DNA of 64,000 nt from Cepaea nemoralis (Eukaryota > Mollusca > Gastropoda > Stylommatophora > Helicidae). The stretch lies in contig JACEFZ010018307.1 in assembly GCA_014155875.1 (NCBI GenBank), positions 957,001 through 1,021,000 on the forward strand, given 5' to 3'. A program made the translations under genes and the position numbers. Positions 1 to 10,303 of this stretch are shown here, in pieces. The first letter of the stretch is position 1. Each line of letters opens with the position of its first letter. Below the pieces are notes generated by a model that searched no databases, was not told where the DNA came from, and was given only the letters and a program-made list of their open reading frames with translations.

Positions 1-1180
1 ATTGTTTGTTGGGGTGTTAATGAACTTTCGGTCTCCTGTTTCATTCTTGACCCTAGTTACTTTGTGAGAACAATATCGTGACTTTGTCACAAAAGGGTCT
101 CTGTCAAACACACAAATGTCACATGTTCTGACATGAACACAAATTGTAGGAGTCAGTCTCTATTTGTTGACACATAAAACAAGCAAGTGTAGAATTGATT
201 GAAAGGTTTGTTGTACAATTTGCCACTCGTGCATTCTTGTTCTCGGGCACATGTTACATTGAACATTACATAGTTCTGCACCACATCCTTTGACGGTCGA
301 CGTGTATTTTTGCAAACCTGGTTTCAGTCTGCAAACAGCCTTGGTTCTCCGCTTCTCTTTGCTCTTTCTTGAACTGTCTTGAAAAGGCAAACACTAAAGT
401 AAAATCCTGTCAGCATTTCAACGGGTTCTGGCCCGAGCCCGGGTTCGAGAGCACTCTCGTCTATTTCTACACTCGCATGCAGCAGTGATTAGAGCGTTGT
501 CGTTGAGGGAAGACTCTGCGACAATTCAAAATCGACTTTTTTCTCACAAAGGAACCTCTTGTGATTCCCCTGTTACATCGTGCCTCATCAAGATCGCAAC
601 CTTTGTTTGGTTTCTGCTGTTGACTTGGCAAATAAACATTGCACTGTGCAAATACGAGTTCTCAATGTGGAGTGATGTAATTCCTTGTACAGCTCTAGCC
701 AGCCTGAATGAGGGTTGATGGCGGTCTGGCGGACTTGGATAATGTTCCCCAGGACGGGGTAGTCGTAGAGGACAAGGGTGCTTGTTCACACATGGAATTT
801 TGATAGAGGGGCGCGGGATTCACAAGTACGTTGGGCGGGAAGGGGAAGGATGCGATGAGAAATTAAGCTTGGGGATTATAATAGGGTTTAAAATAACACT
901 TTGAAATAGTGTGTATCGACCGTGTAATTAGTGAATGACGTCAGTTGCCCGCTGAATAACAGGAGCGCCTCAGTTTTCACTTATAAACGTAGACATTGGC
1001 ATGAATGTGTAGTAAATGTGTGGGTAGTGTTATTGTGTGCAGTAGAACTACAGGACCGTGTTTCACTGAATGATTCCGCCATCTTGGGGGTCCTTATACA
1101 CAGACATATTAATTGTTGGGCAAGTGTTGAGGGCGTAGGACTGGGAAATAAGTAGAAATAGAGGACACACTAAAAGTATA
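1..1180. other. Unassigned AT-rich sequence
   Basis: I see no coding, RNA or repeat signature here. The short open frames have no domain-like composition and no conserved partner elsewhere in the window. Confidence 0.4.
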
Positions 1181-1185
1181 TCCAA

Positions 1186-1270
1186 TTGGCCGCCAAAGTA
1201 CACTTGTTCCTTTAGCGAGTTATTGCCGTCATCTAGAGAGGAGGCAGGTTCAAATACCAGTGTGTCTATA
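1186..1270 (+). repeat. SINE family B fragment (tRNA-related head)
   Basis: This stretch matches 29985-30085 in order and wording: ACACTTGTTCC, then AGCGAG, a GTCGTCAT-like block, and a degenerate B-box (AGGTTCAAATACC here, AGGTTCGAATCCC there). The B-box-like sequence points to a tRNA-derived pol III promoter. The copy is diverged and has no clear tail. Confidence 0.5.
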
Positions 1271-1996
1271 GGATTAAATGTTTCTATTGTTTAGTGACCA
1301 CCCAGTGGGCACATGCTTCACTACTTTACCTCTACGAGTGCTAATCAATATCTGTGAATTTATTCCTCAAACTATAATAAATTTAACGTAGACACTCACA
1401 CACATACACACTGAGCGATGAGTTGATTCCACGCGCTTGATCGAACACGGAGATCAAAAACAGCGGATAACATGTGTTCGTTGAAATAGTCATCAATATA
1501 TTTTGTTCAACCGAACCGAGAGCGCTGTTATTTTGGCTGTAGAGTAAGTAAGCAAGGGTTACATTTCCAGAAGTGGGCATTGATGCCATAAATGATTGTG
1601 CGCTGTCGTTTGATTATAACCACCTCTCTTTCGCTATCCGACAAAGGGAAAACAGGAGTCTGTCATCAGATTGTGTGTGTAGATGTTACTGCGTGAGGTG
1701 AGACAGACGATGACAACCAATTCTCAATTGAATGCTCATTGCCAACATAAACCAAGAATTCGATGACAATAATAGATCAAGTTCATAATGACTTGTAAAA
1801 TATCAAACTATAGTCAAATGTGTGCGTGTTAGTAAACGCTGAGTCCAGCGTGTTCAGCCAACCAGTCGGCAGATATACCTGAATGTTAGTATGTCGACAC
1901 ATTCCTATAGAAGTCCAGCGCGAGTGACTGGACACATCCGTACACAAATCCAGCGAATGCGGGCAGTGATTAACTGTTCATTCTCCACGGACTCTA

Positions 1997-2347
1997 GTTG
2001 TCAGAGGGAGATATTGCCTAATAACAGTGTCAGAGGGAGATATTGCCCAAGACAAGTGTCAGAGGGAGATATTGCCCAATAACAGTGTCAGAGGGAGATA
2101 TTGCCCAAGACAAGTGTCAGAGGGAGATATTGCCCACGACCAGTGTTAGAGGGAGATATTGCCCACGACCAGTGTCAGAGGGAGATATTGCCCACGACCA
2201 GTGTTAGAGGGAGATATTGCCCAATAACAGTGTTAGAGGGAGATATTGCCCACGCGTGTGTAGATAACAGATATAACAGCAGTCAGTAGACTCTAGACCA
2301 GTGCCAGAGGGAGATATTGCCCAAGACAAGTGTCAGTGGGAGATAAT
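1997..2347. repeat. 29-bp minisatellite (core GAGGGAGATATTGCCC)
   Basis: Nine contiguous units of about 29 bp carry the core GAGGGAGATATTGCCC. A spacer of about 45 bp follows, then two more units. The spacer (GTAGATAACAGATATAACAGC) recurs at about 2350-2390, so there is also a longer period of about 100 bp. Peptides predicted across it are by-products of the repeat. Confidence 0.9.
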
Positions 2348-2965
2348 GTCCACATGCGGGTAGATAACAGATCTAACAGCAGTCTGTAGAACACATAGAC
2401 GCGGCATGAACGTGTCGTGAGTCTGTGATGTCAGAATCACATGTCCCTTCCAAAACAATATCCAAAATGTGATGAGGCAAGTATTACCTGGACACCTTCA
2501 CCTTCCCACATCAAACTGTGGAACCCATTTTGTGAGGCTGAGTAGAACCCTGAGCCATACATGTGGCATCAATAAATACTGCAACTGCTGGGAATTTAAC
2601 CCCGGACCACCGAGTGCATTAACTACACGCTATCGCAGCTGTTAACTTTCAGTATTGATAAAATACGTCCTTCGCAACACGACGCTCTTACCACTAATGA
2701 CCGAAAATGCTTCGAAATGTTTTCCATTTCTCCAGCATCATGCATATTCGTGTCCAGGACTGTTGGCCTGGGGTCTTCAACACCCCCTCTCTCCCCCCTC
2801 CCCCCTCATTTTTCTCCACCCCGAGTTTGTCTCGAAGGGCCATAATCCCTCTCTCTGTCTGTAGATGTCAGGACAGTCTTGTAGATCTGGTCAATTGCTG
2901 CTTTTTTCTCCCAGGAACTTTGACTTCCATTACTTCTAAGCCATTTTTTTCCATATCCTATTTAC

Positions 2966-3210
2966 AGGACGCCGGTCTCCCTGGTCGAGGTGTTAGCAGC
3001 TTTCTCCGTAACCCCGAATACTCTCGTGGTTGACGTGAGCGCACGAGAATTGGAAGCGGTTCGAGTCGCGTCAGTGACTTATGAGAGTATGGAGCCGATC
3101 GTTCAGAAAGCAATGGCAAACTACTGAGCGTAATCTTGCCAAGAAATCAACAATCAGCCGAAAGATGCTGATGTTGACAGCGATGTCCTGTAAAGGATAT
3201 GCAAAACATT
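2966..3210 (+). repeat. SINE family A, plus-strand copy
   Basis: The head carries a B-box-like GGTTCGAGTC. The body holds the block GCAATGGCAAACTACTGA, then ATCTTGCCAAGAAATCAAC, and ends with GATGTCCTGTAAAGGATATGC. The same order occurs at 33316-33550 and, in part, at 25000-25125. A reversed copy follows directly, giving a tail-to-tail pair. Confidence 0.8.
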
Positions 3211-3221
3211 TAATTTAATTT

Positions 3222-3448
3222 ACAGGACATCGTTGTCAAAGCCAGAATTTTACTGCTTTTGTTGATGTCTTGGCAAGTTTACGTTCATTAGTTTGTCATT
3301 GTTTTCTGAACGACCGGCTCACATACCAACACGTTACAAGCCAGCGCAACACGGTCTGCTGCCAAATCGGTCGCAGCTGTGTTTCGAACGCAGGTAAGCG
3401 GGCTTACGAATCGCGTCCGTAAATTCCTAGCCACGGAGACCAGCTTTA
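3222..3448 (-). repeat. SINE family A, minus-strand copy
   Basis: This is the reverse complement of the family A body: TACAGGACATCG, then TTGGCAAG, TTTGTCATTGTTTTCTGA and a GTTTCGAACGC box. It lies tail-to-tail with 2966-3210, with only a short AT-rich joint between them. Confidence 0.75.
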
Positions 3449-4684
3449 AGCTACTATGACGTTGAATGGGGCCTTAGTGTTTCAGTTTCCGAGACACGGA
3501 TGTGTTTACCAGCCAATTTTCTGTGATGATCCGATCTTACAGGATATATGTATTTTCTTGTTCTTGGTCTAAATTTGTCTAATAATTTGTGGGTAACATT
3601 TAAGTGTAAAAGCTCCAATTTTCTTCTTTTATGATTGCGAAAAAGAAAGATGCGTGTTTTTAAAATTGTATTTAATTTGTTTACTGGTATTTTCTGTAGA
3701 TTATTAACACTGTTTAACCTTTGTATTGCTGTCATGTGTCTCATTTCTGACTTCTTTTGAAAATCTTGATTGTCCTTAAATTTGGATCCGAGGAGTTCAC
3801 AATTTGTGACATGGTTGGCTGTAATATTTGGTTATGTATATTGTCTCTGGACATTTTGTTTTAAAAGGTAAGAGTAATATTTTGACCTTCACTGTGTCTT
3901 TTGACAGACAGGATTAACTGTTCTAATCCCTTAGCACTGTTTGAGAGGAAAAGGCTATGTCACGGAAAATAAACTTGTTAGTTGCGATCGATGACAAACA
4001 AGACCCGACATTAGTCTGCAAAAACAACCAACCCTTTGATGTTGTACAGACTGAGAAAAATACGTCGTTAAAACTGTCTACACACGATCTGCATTTCTAA
4101 CTGAGAAACAAGATACGTCGCGTCAAAATGTCTACCCCTGGTCGGCGAATCTTTATGATGTGGGTTGTTCGAGAAAACGAATAACAACGCCAAACGTCTG
4201 CCAAGGCGGTAGTAGCCTTTGAAGTGCTAGACGGAAAGTATGGACAGAAGCGGGATGGATTCTGTGATGTGGGGAATTCTGTGGTTCACAGACAGACTGA
4301 ACTATTGATGTACGGGACAAAGAATTTCCCCAAATGAAAGAAAATTTGACGGCGGATTGACTCCAGTTAGTCTAGAACAGGAGGAGGAAACCAGATTCTG
4401 GACGGATCAGCGTCTAGACTTTTTGGTGACGTCACTCCAGCCCAATATAAAAAGCGTTGCGGTAAACAATTGGAGTTAGTCGATCAAGACTTCTGAAGTG
4501 GGAAAGATCGGTGCAGTTTTCCGAGTTGTGTTCAATGAAAGAAACTAGGGTGTCAAATTGTTGATATTTATCGGCGGACATAGATCCAGTCTGTGATTGC
4601 CTAGTTTCATTAGCAACCGGAATAAGCATATGAAAGGCTATTAATCATATCTAACTTAGAGTATGATTAGGAATAGAGTACAGT
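3449..4684. other. Unassigned sequence
   Basis: No supported gene, RNA or repeat family was recognised in this interval. Confidence 0.35.
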
Positions 4685-4800
4685 ACTGTGCGGTGATATA
4701 ATGTATTATAGGTGCGGTGATATAATGTATTATAGGTGTGGTGATATAATGTATTATGATTAGTGATAGAATGTTCTATAAGTGCGGTGCTAGAAAGTAT
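4685..4800. repeat. Short tandem repeat, about 24-bp unit
   Basis: Three near-identical units of GCGGTGATATAATGTATTAT are followed by two degraded ones that contain GATAGAATG and GTGCGGTGCTAG. Confidence 0.8.
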
Positions 4801-6245
4801 CATAGGAGCGTCGGCACTAGTATCCTATTGTGTGGCTTCAACTAGCTTGAGTGATATATCATTTTACTCAGGGAGTTGAGGACAATGTAGTGGAATAATA
4901 ATTAGAGAGATTAAAGATGGTTGAGAGGGGGGAGAGGAATGTGAAATGGTAGGATCTTCCAGTAGGGCATCTGCTGGGTTTCTACCCGTTCCTTTATTCT
5001 TACCTGGTGTTGCCATGTCTCAGATCATATGATGAGTTATTTGGCCGTATAACAGAGATCGGATCTCTGTTACAGATCTGAGTGCTGCTATTAGCCTACA
5101 CTCACCTAATTCCATTTACAGGTCCACGTATGTGTGCTATGATATTCAACAGTGAAGCTAGAACATAATTTAGAAGATGATGGCTCAGAATTTGACGACA
5201 GAAGTTGCTGAGAGGCCGCTACATTGGGCTTATACCCAAGTTGGTTTGCGGGAACCTGGCTTCTGCTGAGCAGGACATGCTGATGAGATTTATGTTTAGC
5301 AAGTGATAGTTGTATCACTGAACAGTCAGAACATTGTAGATAAACACTACTGATACCAGGAACATTCATACAAAATTTATACTGATACCTAGAACATTCA
5401 GAGTGTGGTGTTAATATGGGGAATCTTTAAAACCAGGGACACTAGATCCATTAAGATTTCCCCAGTAACAGTGACAATAGGGTTAGAATTTTTCTGATTA
5501 ACAATCAGTTAAGTAACAGAGGAAATTCATAGTGGGAATCAGATTGAAGACTATCATTAGACAGTGATTGTCATGGGTGTCCAAGCATCCTAGTGGTTCA
5601 AGAGACAACGGAGGAAGTCTTCACGTGACCGGAGGAGCATCACCTTGGTGAGGTTGCTTGTCTGGAATACATGGTGCTAGTGTGTTCTCAGCACAGTGAT
5701 GAGAATGACTATACTCCTGAACACTGATCTGAGTCTATATACACTTTAGAGTACACGTCTCACATTCTACACCTTATACACACACACACTTCTCCTACAT
5801 ATACTCTTTGCTTTAATAAATTTCTTGGTTTTATTTGTTGAAGCTAGAGTTGTCACGTATGTTATGTTGGGGAAGAATGAGAGGGGGCATGATCCAGAAG
5901 TGAGTAAGAGTGAGAAGAATGTGTCTTGAGATTGAGGGGTGTTGTGGACGGAGTCTGCTGGATATTTCCAGGATAGAGATATTGAATTAAAACAAATGTG
6001 GGTGTTGATTCCCCTCACTCCAGGGACGACACTAAAGTGGTAAAAAAGAACAAATAACTACTACGACATTCATTCTTTACACACACGACAGGCTAGCAGC
6101 TGCATATGTGAGTTCATGGATGAGACGTCTACCAATTTTGAATGGAGCAAACTAGCCAAGAGTCTCACCCTTGTTGATGTTTCTCATTACATTATCTGCA
6201 TAGAAGTTTAAAGATATGGCATGAGCTTGCAACTTAATTTTAAGT
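4801..6245. other. Unassigned sequence
   Basis: Nothing recognisable apart from a short CA run near 5775. Open frames on both strands are short and unsupported. Confidence 0.35.
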
Positions 6246-6249
6246 CTTA

Positions 6250-6840
6250 ATGTCTCATCATCATCTTCACCATAATCAAGTGATTTGCCGACTGACGTGG
6301 GCGATCATGTTTCTCCACATCTTGCGATCTCCAACAGCATGTATCAGTTCGTGTGCTGACACCCTTCCGTGTCATGACATAAGACTCAAGAATTGTCTCA
6401 GGCTGTCTTCCTGCATCTCTCTTTCCAGAAAACTTTCATTTGTGACATGTTCTAATTGTTGTCTTCTCATAATGTGGCCTAACAAATTATGGCTGCCGAT
6501 TTCTGATGTTAGTGATAAGTTATCTTTATGTCTCAGCCTCTCTCAAGATGTTTAGATTACTCGTGTTGGCTGTGCACGGAATTTTCAGTCCTCTTCGGTA
6601 AAACCATATTTCTTATAGTGATTTTTTGTTGTTGCTTGTTTACTGATTGTCCAAGATTCACACCCTTAAGTTAAAACTTGTTCTATGTTACATGCAAGAC
6701 TTATTTTTCTGATCCATAATGATACGGATTTATTGCCTAAAATGTTCGTTTTACCAAATGCAGCTTTTGCTTGTCCTATTATGTTCTCTGACATAGTGTA
6801 CTGAAACGTAGAACCTGTTTTACTGTATTGCAGTGAATTA
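6250..6840 (-). mobile_element. RTE-like LINE ORF2 C-terminal remnant
   Basis: On the minus strand, conceptual translation across several frames gives the usual end of an RTE-type LINE ORF2: GCESWTIS, LLGHIMRRQQLEHV and finally DRKMWRNMIAHVSR. These match in kind the copies at 30.1 and 46.6 kb (CETWT, WQNM). Stops and frameshifts are numerous, so it is a dead fragment. It lies directly left of, and opposite to, the LINE piece that hosts the large element. Confidence 0.7.
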
Positions 6841-6859
6841 CGGAACGCGAAATAACAAA

Positions 6860-7020
6860 TTAAGAAGAGCTTACAAGCAACAGAGATGTGGTTCCTGGGA
6901 CGAATGTTGGGAATATCTTGGACTGCCAGAGTAACGAACAACGACTGCCTGTAACAAGGCTAATGAACGTTTAACAATACATACTTTTATAAGAATGAGA
7001 CAAACATCATTCGTTGGTCA
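6860..7020 (+). mobile_element. LINE ORF2 3' segment, left half, split by the 14-kb element
   Basis: The sequence from GAGATGTGGTTCCTGGGACG through GAGACAAACATCATTCG aligns with 53060-53220, an uninterrupted copy that reads EIWFLGGILQITWSARVT. The right half resumes at 21079. Joining the flanks at one TSD copy keeps the reading frame (TSFVGHIQRR), so this LINE was the target. Confidence 0.85.
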
Positions 7021-7026
7021 TATACA
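7021..7026. other. Target-site duplication TATACA, left copy
   Basis: TATACA immediately precedes the arm tip AGTAGTAGAGG. The same six bases follow the mirrored tip at 21073-21078. A 6-bp duplication is the size known for Polinton/Maverick elements. Confidence 0.9.
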
Positions 7027-7060
7027 AGTAGTAGAGGTTGGTCTCCAGACCCCACTTTTA

Positions 7061-7127
7061 GCCTCCAGGCTGGATGCTGATAGGGTTTATGAAGGAAATA
7101 TGGGTAAAATGGCTCCAGCCTGGAGGC
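7061..7127. repeat. Sub-terminal palindrome cluster in left arm
   Basis: A 14-bp perfect inverted repeat, GCCTCCAGGCTGGA (7061-7074) and TCCAGCCTGGAGGC (7114-7127), sits 34 bp from the tip. Each half is itself nearly palindromic. GAAGGAAATATG is repeated directly at 7091-7102 and 7129-7140. The location suits a replication-origin or terminal-protein site, but that is inference. Confidence 0.75.
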
Positions 7128-7462
7128 TGAAGGAAATATGTTTGGGCGGGTGAAATTTTTTTTTTTCGCCGTAATTTTTCGTGGGAACGGGTATTTTGAC
7201 ACTGCCTGGTGGGGTGTAAAAAGTAATTAAGGTAAATGTTTAGTTGGTTCTGGAAAGCGAAGGGGGGAAAGTTATTTTGGTTACATTAGTATGGGTAGTG
7301 ATGAACAAGGGTGTGATGGGTCGTGGTTATACTCGAAGTAAGAGGTGGTTACTGAACATGGAGGTGTAGTTGGTTACTGAACAAAAAGAGAGTTGTAGGA
7401 GTCTGACACAGTAAAACACAGAGACAAAAGTAAAAACAAAAAAGTAATATATTCAAGTGTTT

Positions 7463-7468
7463 TTTATT
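7463..7468 (-). promoter_or_regulatory. Poly(A) signal AATAAA for the leftward gene
   Basis: AATAAA on the minus strand lies downstream of the leftward CxxC-HxC gene and of the proline-rich frame that overlaps it. The mirrored copy is at 20633-20638. Confidence 0.45.
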
Positions 7469-7657
7469 GGTATACAACATCAAACTACTCTTTAAAAAAA
7501 AAAGGGTTTACGACCCATACATTAAAAAAGGAGTACGACCCCTAAAGGGGGTCAGTTGGTTATTATAGATAGATGAGTGGTCCTGTAGAGGTCTGTCGTG
7601 CCTGTGGTTATTAATAATAGAAGGTGAATGGAAATGAATAGTAAAATCACCTATGAA

Positions 7658-8008
7658 TTAATCGATGGTAATTATTACTAGTGGGGGAATGGGTTCAATA
7701 ATGAAAAAATCAGGGTCGTGTAATACGAAGGCATTCTCCCGTCTTAGGGATAAAAGAGGCCGCCGGGGTGGTGTTATAGAGGGGTCTGGTAAAACTAAGG
7801 TGTTGGCTCGCCGTAGACTGGGAGGGGACGGTTGAGGTGGAGGAGACGGGTGGGGTGGTGTGGTATTAATAATATAGGGAGGGGATGGTGATCTAACTCT
7901 GACTGGGTGGGGTGGGGTGATGTATGGAGGACTCCATCTTAGCAGTAGTGGTAAGGGTGGGGGTGTCAGTGGTTGCTGTCGCCGACGGTGCCTGAACCCG
8001 CAGAACAC
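7658..8008 (-). other. Proline-rich alternative frame overlapping the leftward small gene
   Basis: An open frame of up to 116 codons overlaps the end of the CxxC-HxC gene in another frame and runs about 235 bp beyond it. It is proline-rich and holds an internal duplication: SLRRANTLVLPDPSITPP followed by SLRRENAFVLHDPD. The mirrored arm keeps it open with only two residue changes. It could be the real C-terminal part reached by splicing or frameshift, a separate product, or chance. Confidence 0.3.
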
Positions 8009-8228
8009 GACGTCGGAAGAAAGGAAAGGCTATCCTGATCAGATCATCAGTTGTCAATACGACTCGCATCACATCCCCGAGATGGGCGTCGACAACCTCT
8101 CTGAAAGTATGACCCATACACGTATGAGCCAGCTGGTTGGGCTGGTCCTCCAGGCAACCAACACAGTAGGTCATGATATTCGTCTCCAGCTCCGTGATGG
8201 CCGCCTCAATAGTGTCACGAGGATTCAT
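7893..8228 (-). CDS. Small CxxC...HxC protein, leftward copy (left arm)
   Basis: A predicted 111-residue protein; I chose the ATG at 8228 because the longer frame starts only at TTG. It contains YCVGCLEDQP, then NQLAHTC, giving C22, C25, H35 and C37, a probable zinc-binding set. The protein at 8668-9431 has the same pattern followed by a similar F..(V)..L.DV segment and a Ser/Thr/Pro tail, so the two are paralogues read divergently from a shared intergenic region. I recall related C-x2-C...Q...H-x-C small proteins beside PolB genes in other invertebrate elements, but cannot verify that here. TTGTTACAG lies just before the ATG and resembles a splice acceptor, so an upstream non-coding exon is possible. 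The right-arm copy encodes the same protein. Function unknown. Confidence 0.7.
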   Translation of the reverse strand: MNPRDTIEAAITELETNIMTYCVGCLEDQPNQLAHTCMGHTFREVVDAHLGDVMRVVLTTDDLIRIAFPFFRRRVLRVQAPSATATTDTPTLTTTAKMESSIHHPTPPSQS

Positions 8229-8588
8229 TGTCTGTAACAACCAGACATATATATCTATACTTGACTATATAGATATGATAATTAAACAAGTATATAGGTG
8301 GTAATAGAACAAGAAGAACAGTAACCACTACATCACCCTGCTAGTGCTACATATAAAAAAACAACTCAGCAGTTTTTTTTTTTTTTTTTTTTGTGTATCA
8401 CAACATGGAAACCCCAACCCTTTTTTAACCAATTAAGGGGGTGAGAGGGGTGATGAGGTCACAAACTGATGTCTTTTTGATAGGATCTTGTACCACGTGT
8501 TCAGGGTTATGAGAACTAAACAAAAGAGTTGACGAATACACATTGCCAAGTCAGCAGCTGTGGTACCGTGTGCACAAACCAGACAGTG

Positions 8589-8596
8589 TATAAATA
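8589..8596 (+). promoter_or_regulatory. TATA box (TATAAATA) of the spliced small gene
   Basis: TATAAATA lies 79 bp upstream of the ATG at 8668 and faces it. An identical motif is mirrored at 19505-19512. Confidence 0.6.
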
Positions 8597-8667
8597 CTAG
8601 GCGTCCCTTGTAACCAACTACTCTGTCCTAGGCGTCTAGAAGTATCGTTCTCTGACAACCAGGTACT

Positions 8668-9431
8668 ATGTGGCAAGACAAATACGGTAAGTTGGTGATT
8701 GATAAACCTATTACATAGTCGTTATGTGTCTCCAAGTACCTTAATATTATAAACCTAGTATAATACAATAGTATATGTTGCTAAACATATATACCTTAAG
8801 AGACAAGTCACTTCTTCATATAGTATACTAGGTTGTGCCGGAGTGAAATAGGGCTGATAGCTAGAGCATAAGGGTATAATAGTAGCATATCACATACGAA
8901 TTTTAACGGAGAAGGTGAAAGTGTGTCCTGTAGAGTCTACATAACCGTTATCGGTAGTAATATACGGTCTACATGGGTACATATCAGATATATAGTTATT
9001 ATGTAAATTATGTATATCTATAAGGGTGTTATACTACCTTAAGCTTATCTATGGTTGTTACAGATACGTATGCCCAAGAAAAACTAATAAAGGACCTATG
9101 GAGCCTACTAAGAGCAGAACCAAACAGTTATTGTATGGGGTGTCTTAACACCCCGCAAAATCAAGAAGCCGAGAATCCCTTTGCTCATTCATGTGATGAT
9201 GGTGAAGGTGGTAGCTTTGCGGACCTAGTAACGGTTCGACTACGGGATGTGTTAACACAGCACTTCACTAAAGACGAAATAATTACATTAAGCCTGAGTA
9301 GAATTGAGGAGACCATCATTGATTATAATCATCAAAACGAAACTCCAGAACCATCCCCAGCTAGGAGTGAAAGATCAACGTCACCGACATCATTATCCTT
9401 CAGTCAATCCACACTGGTGGATGAGTATTAA
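8668..9431 (+). CDS. Small CxxC...HxC protein with an intron, rightward copy (left arm)
   Basis: Predicted two-exon gene. Exon 1 is 8668-8686 (encodes MWQDKY plus one base). The intron is 8687-9063, with donor GGTAAGT and acceptor GTTGTTACAG. Exon 2 is 9064-9431. The product is 128 residues with C30, C33, H48 and C50 (YCMGCL...AHSC), then a segment like that of the leftward paralogue and a Ser/Pro-rich tail ending VDEY. The TATA box, short leader, canonical donor and preserved codon across the junction support splicing. An unspliced start at 9051 is possible but would use the intron end as coding. The intron contains an 11-bp inverted repeat (AACCTAGTATA at 8752-8762 and its complement at 8824-8834). 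Function unknown; a zinc-binding role is inferred. Confidence 0.7.
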
Positions 9432-9667
9432 ACCTTTTCTAAACAAAGAAGAAAAATTTAGAGGGGTGATGATAGAAGCGAGGTTGGTAGATAGTACCTC
9501 ATTGGTATTCTTTTTCTTTTTTTTTTCTCAGGCTGTGTTTCACACTGACTACAACGTACTATAACAGTCAAATGAACACTACTGACACGAAGAGCACACG
9601 TCGTAATTGATCGCACTAGTGGTAGTGCAAAGAAAAGACTGAATATCATCAAACACAACAAGAAAAG

Positions 9668-10087
9668 ATGTCTACACAGCCACTAGACCAGTCTCTAGGT
9701 GTGGTAAGAGACGTGGTTACTAAAAATTATACACTGAACAAACAGAGGGCAGTCAAGAACAGTCTCAACAGATGTGCACATCCCGCTGGTGTACTCATTA
9801 AACATAACAACGCCGGAAAATGTGTTACTGTAACATTTGATAGCCCAAGGCACTATGACTCATTCCGAGTCCAGATGTTTAGGTATTACAACAGACACCC
9901 CATCGAAACTAGACAAGACCAGACTGGGTCACCTGTGGAAGACGTGTTTACAACACCACTGGTGAAGATTCACTTATATATCACGAAAAGAAAGCTACTC
10001 GCCCAGGGACAGGTTGACAATATTACCGCATGGTTAAAAATAGACTTTATCGACCTTGAGAAGCTCGCTACAGACAGTCACGAGTAG
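9668..10087 (+). CDS. 139-residue protein sharing a domain with a LINE ORF1 (left arm)
   Basis: An intact 139-residue frame starting at ATG 9668 (ACAAGAAAAGATG context). Residues 18-37 (VVTKNYTLNKQRAVKNSL) match AVTRNYTLSKERAVRSKL in the N-terminal part of the LINE ORF1 at 46.1-46.5 kb. The second half (HLYITKRKLLAQG...ITAWLKIDFIDLEKLATDS) matches the next ORF1 frame there (YICTTPRINILAQG...SEWLSTQF...LTSDS). The order HL.T...QG...W(L/F)...F also recalls the N-terminal domain that precedes SGNH or endonuclease modules in other animal LINE proteins. A nucleic-acid-related role is plausible but unproven. No signal peptide or membrane segment is visible. The right-arm copy has a one-base deletion. 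Confidence 0.7.
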   Translation: MSTQPLDQSLGVVRDVVTKNYTLNKQRAVKNSLNRCAHPAGVLIKHNNAGKCVTVTFDSPRHYDSFRVQMFRYYNRHPIETRQDQTGSPVEDVFTTPLVKIHLYITKRKLLAQGQVDNITAWLKIDFIDLEKLATDSHE

Positions 10088-10163
10088 ACAAAACAAACAC
10101 CACGTCTGAGCCTACTGTGCATACTCGGTAACAGGCGTCAAACAGAGGGGTCAATGACCACGT

Positions 10164-10243
10164 TATAGGTCGACTACTCATTGGTGCCTACGTACAAAAC
10201 ATGTCTAAACATGATTTGGGTCAGTTTGTGATATAGGTCGACT
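10164..10243 (+). promoter_or_regulatory. Direct repeat TATAGGTCGACT upstream of the PC4-like gene
   Basis: The 12-mer TATAGGTCGACT occurs at 10164-10175 and at 10232-10243, upstream of the TATA box at 10304. A palindromic CATGTCTAAACATG lies between them. A binding site for an element- or host-encoded factor is inferred only from position and repetition. Confidence 0.4.
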
Positions 10244-10303
10244 GGTTCTAGATATAACTCGTTGAAACCGGTTTAATCTGGATGTTATTTACACAACCAG
10301 TGG

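Noticed and set aside
7917..8237. 106-codon plus-strand frame opposite the CxxC-HxC gene
   Set aside because: Antisense shadow of a better-supported gene; no promoter or domain.
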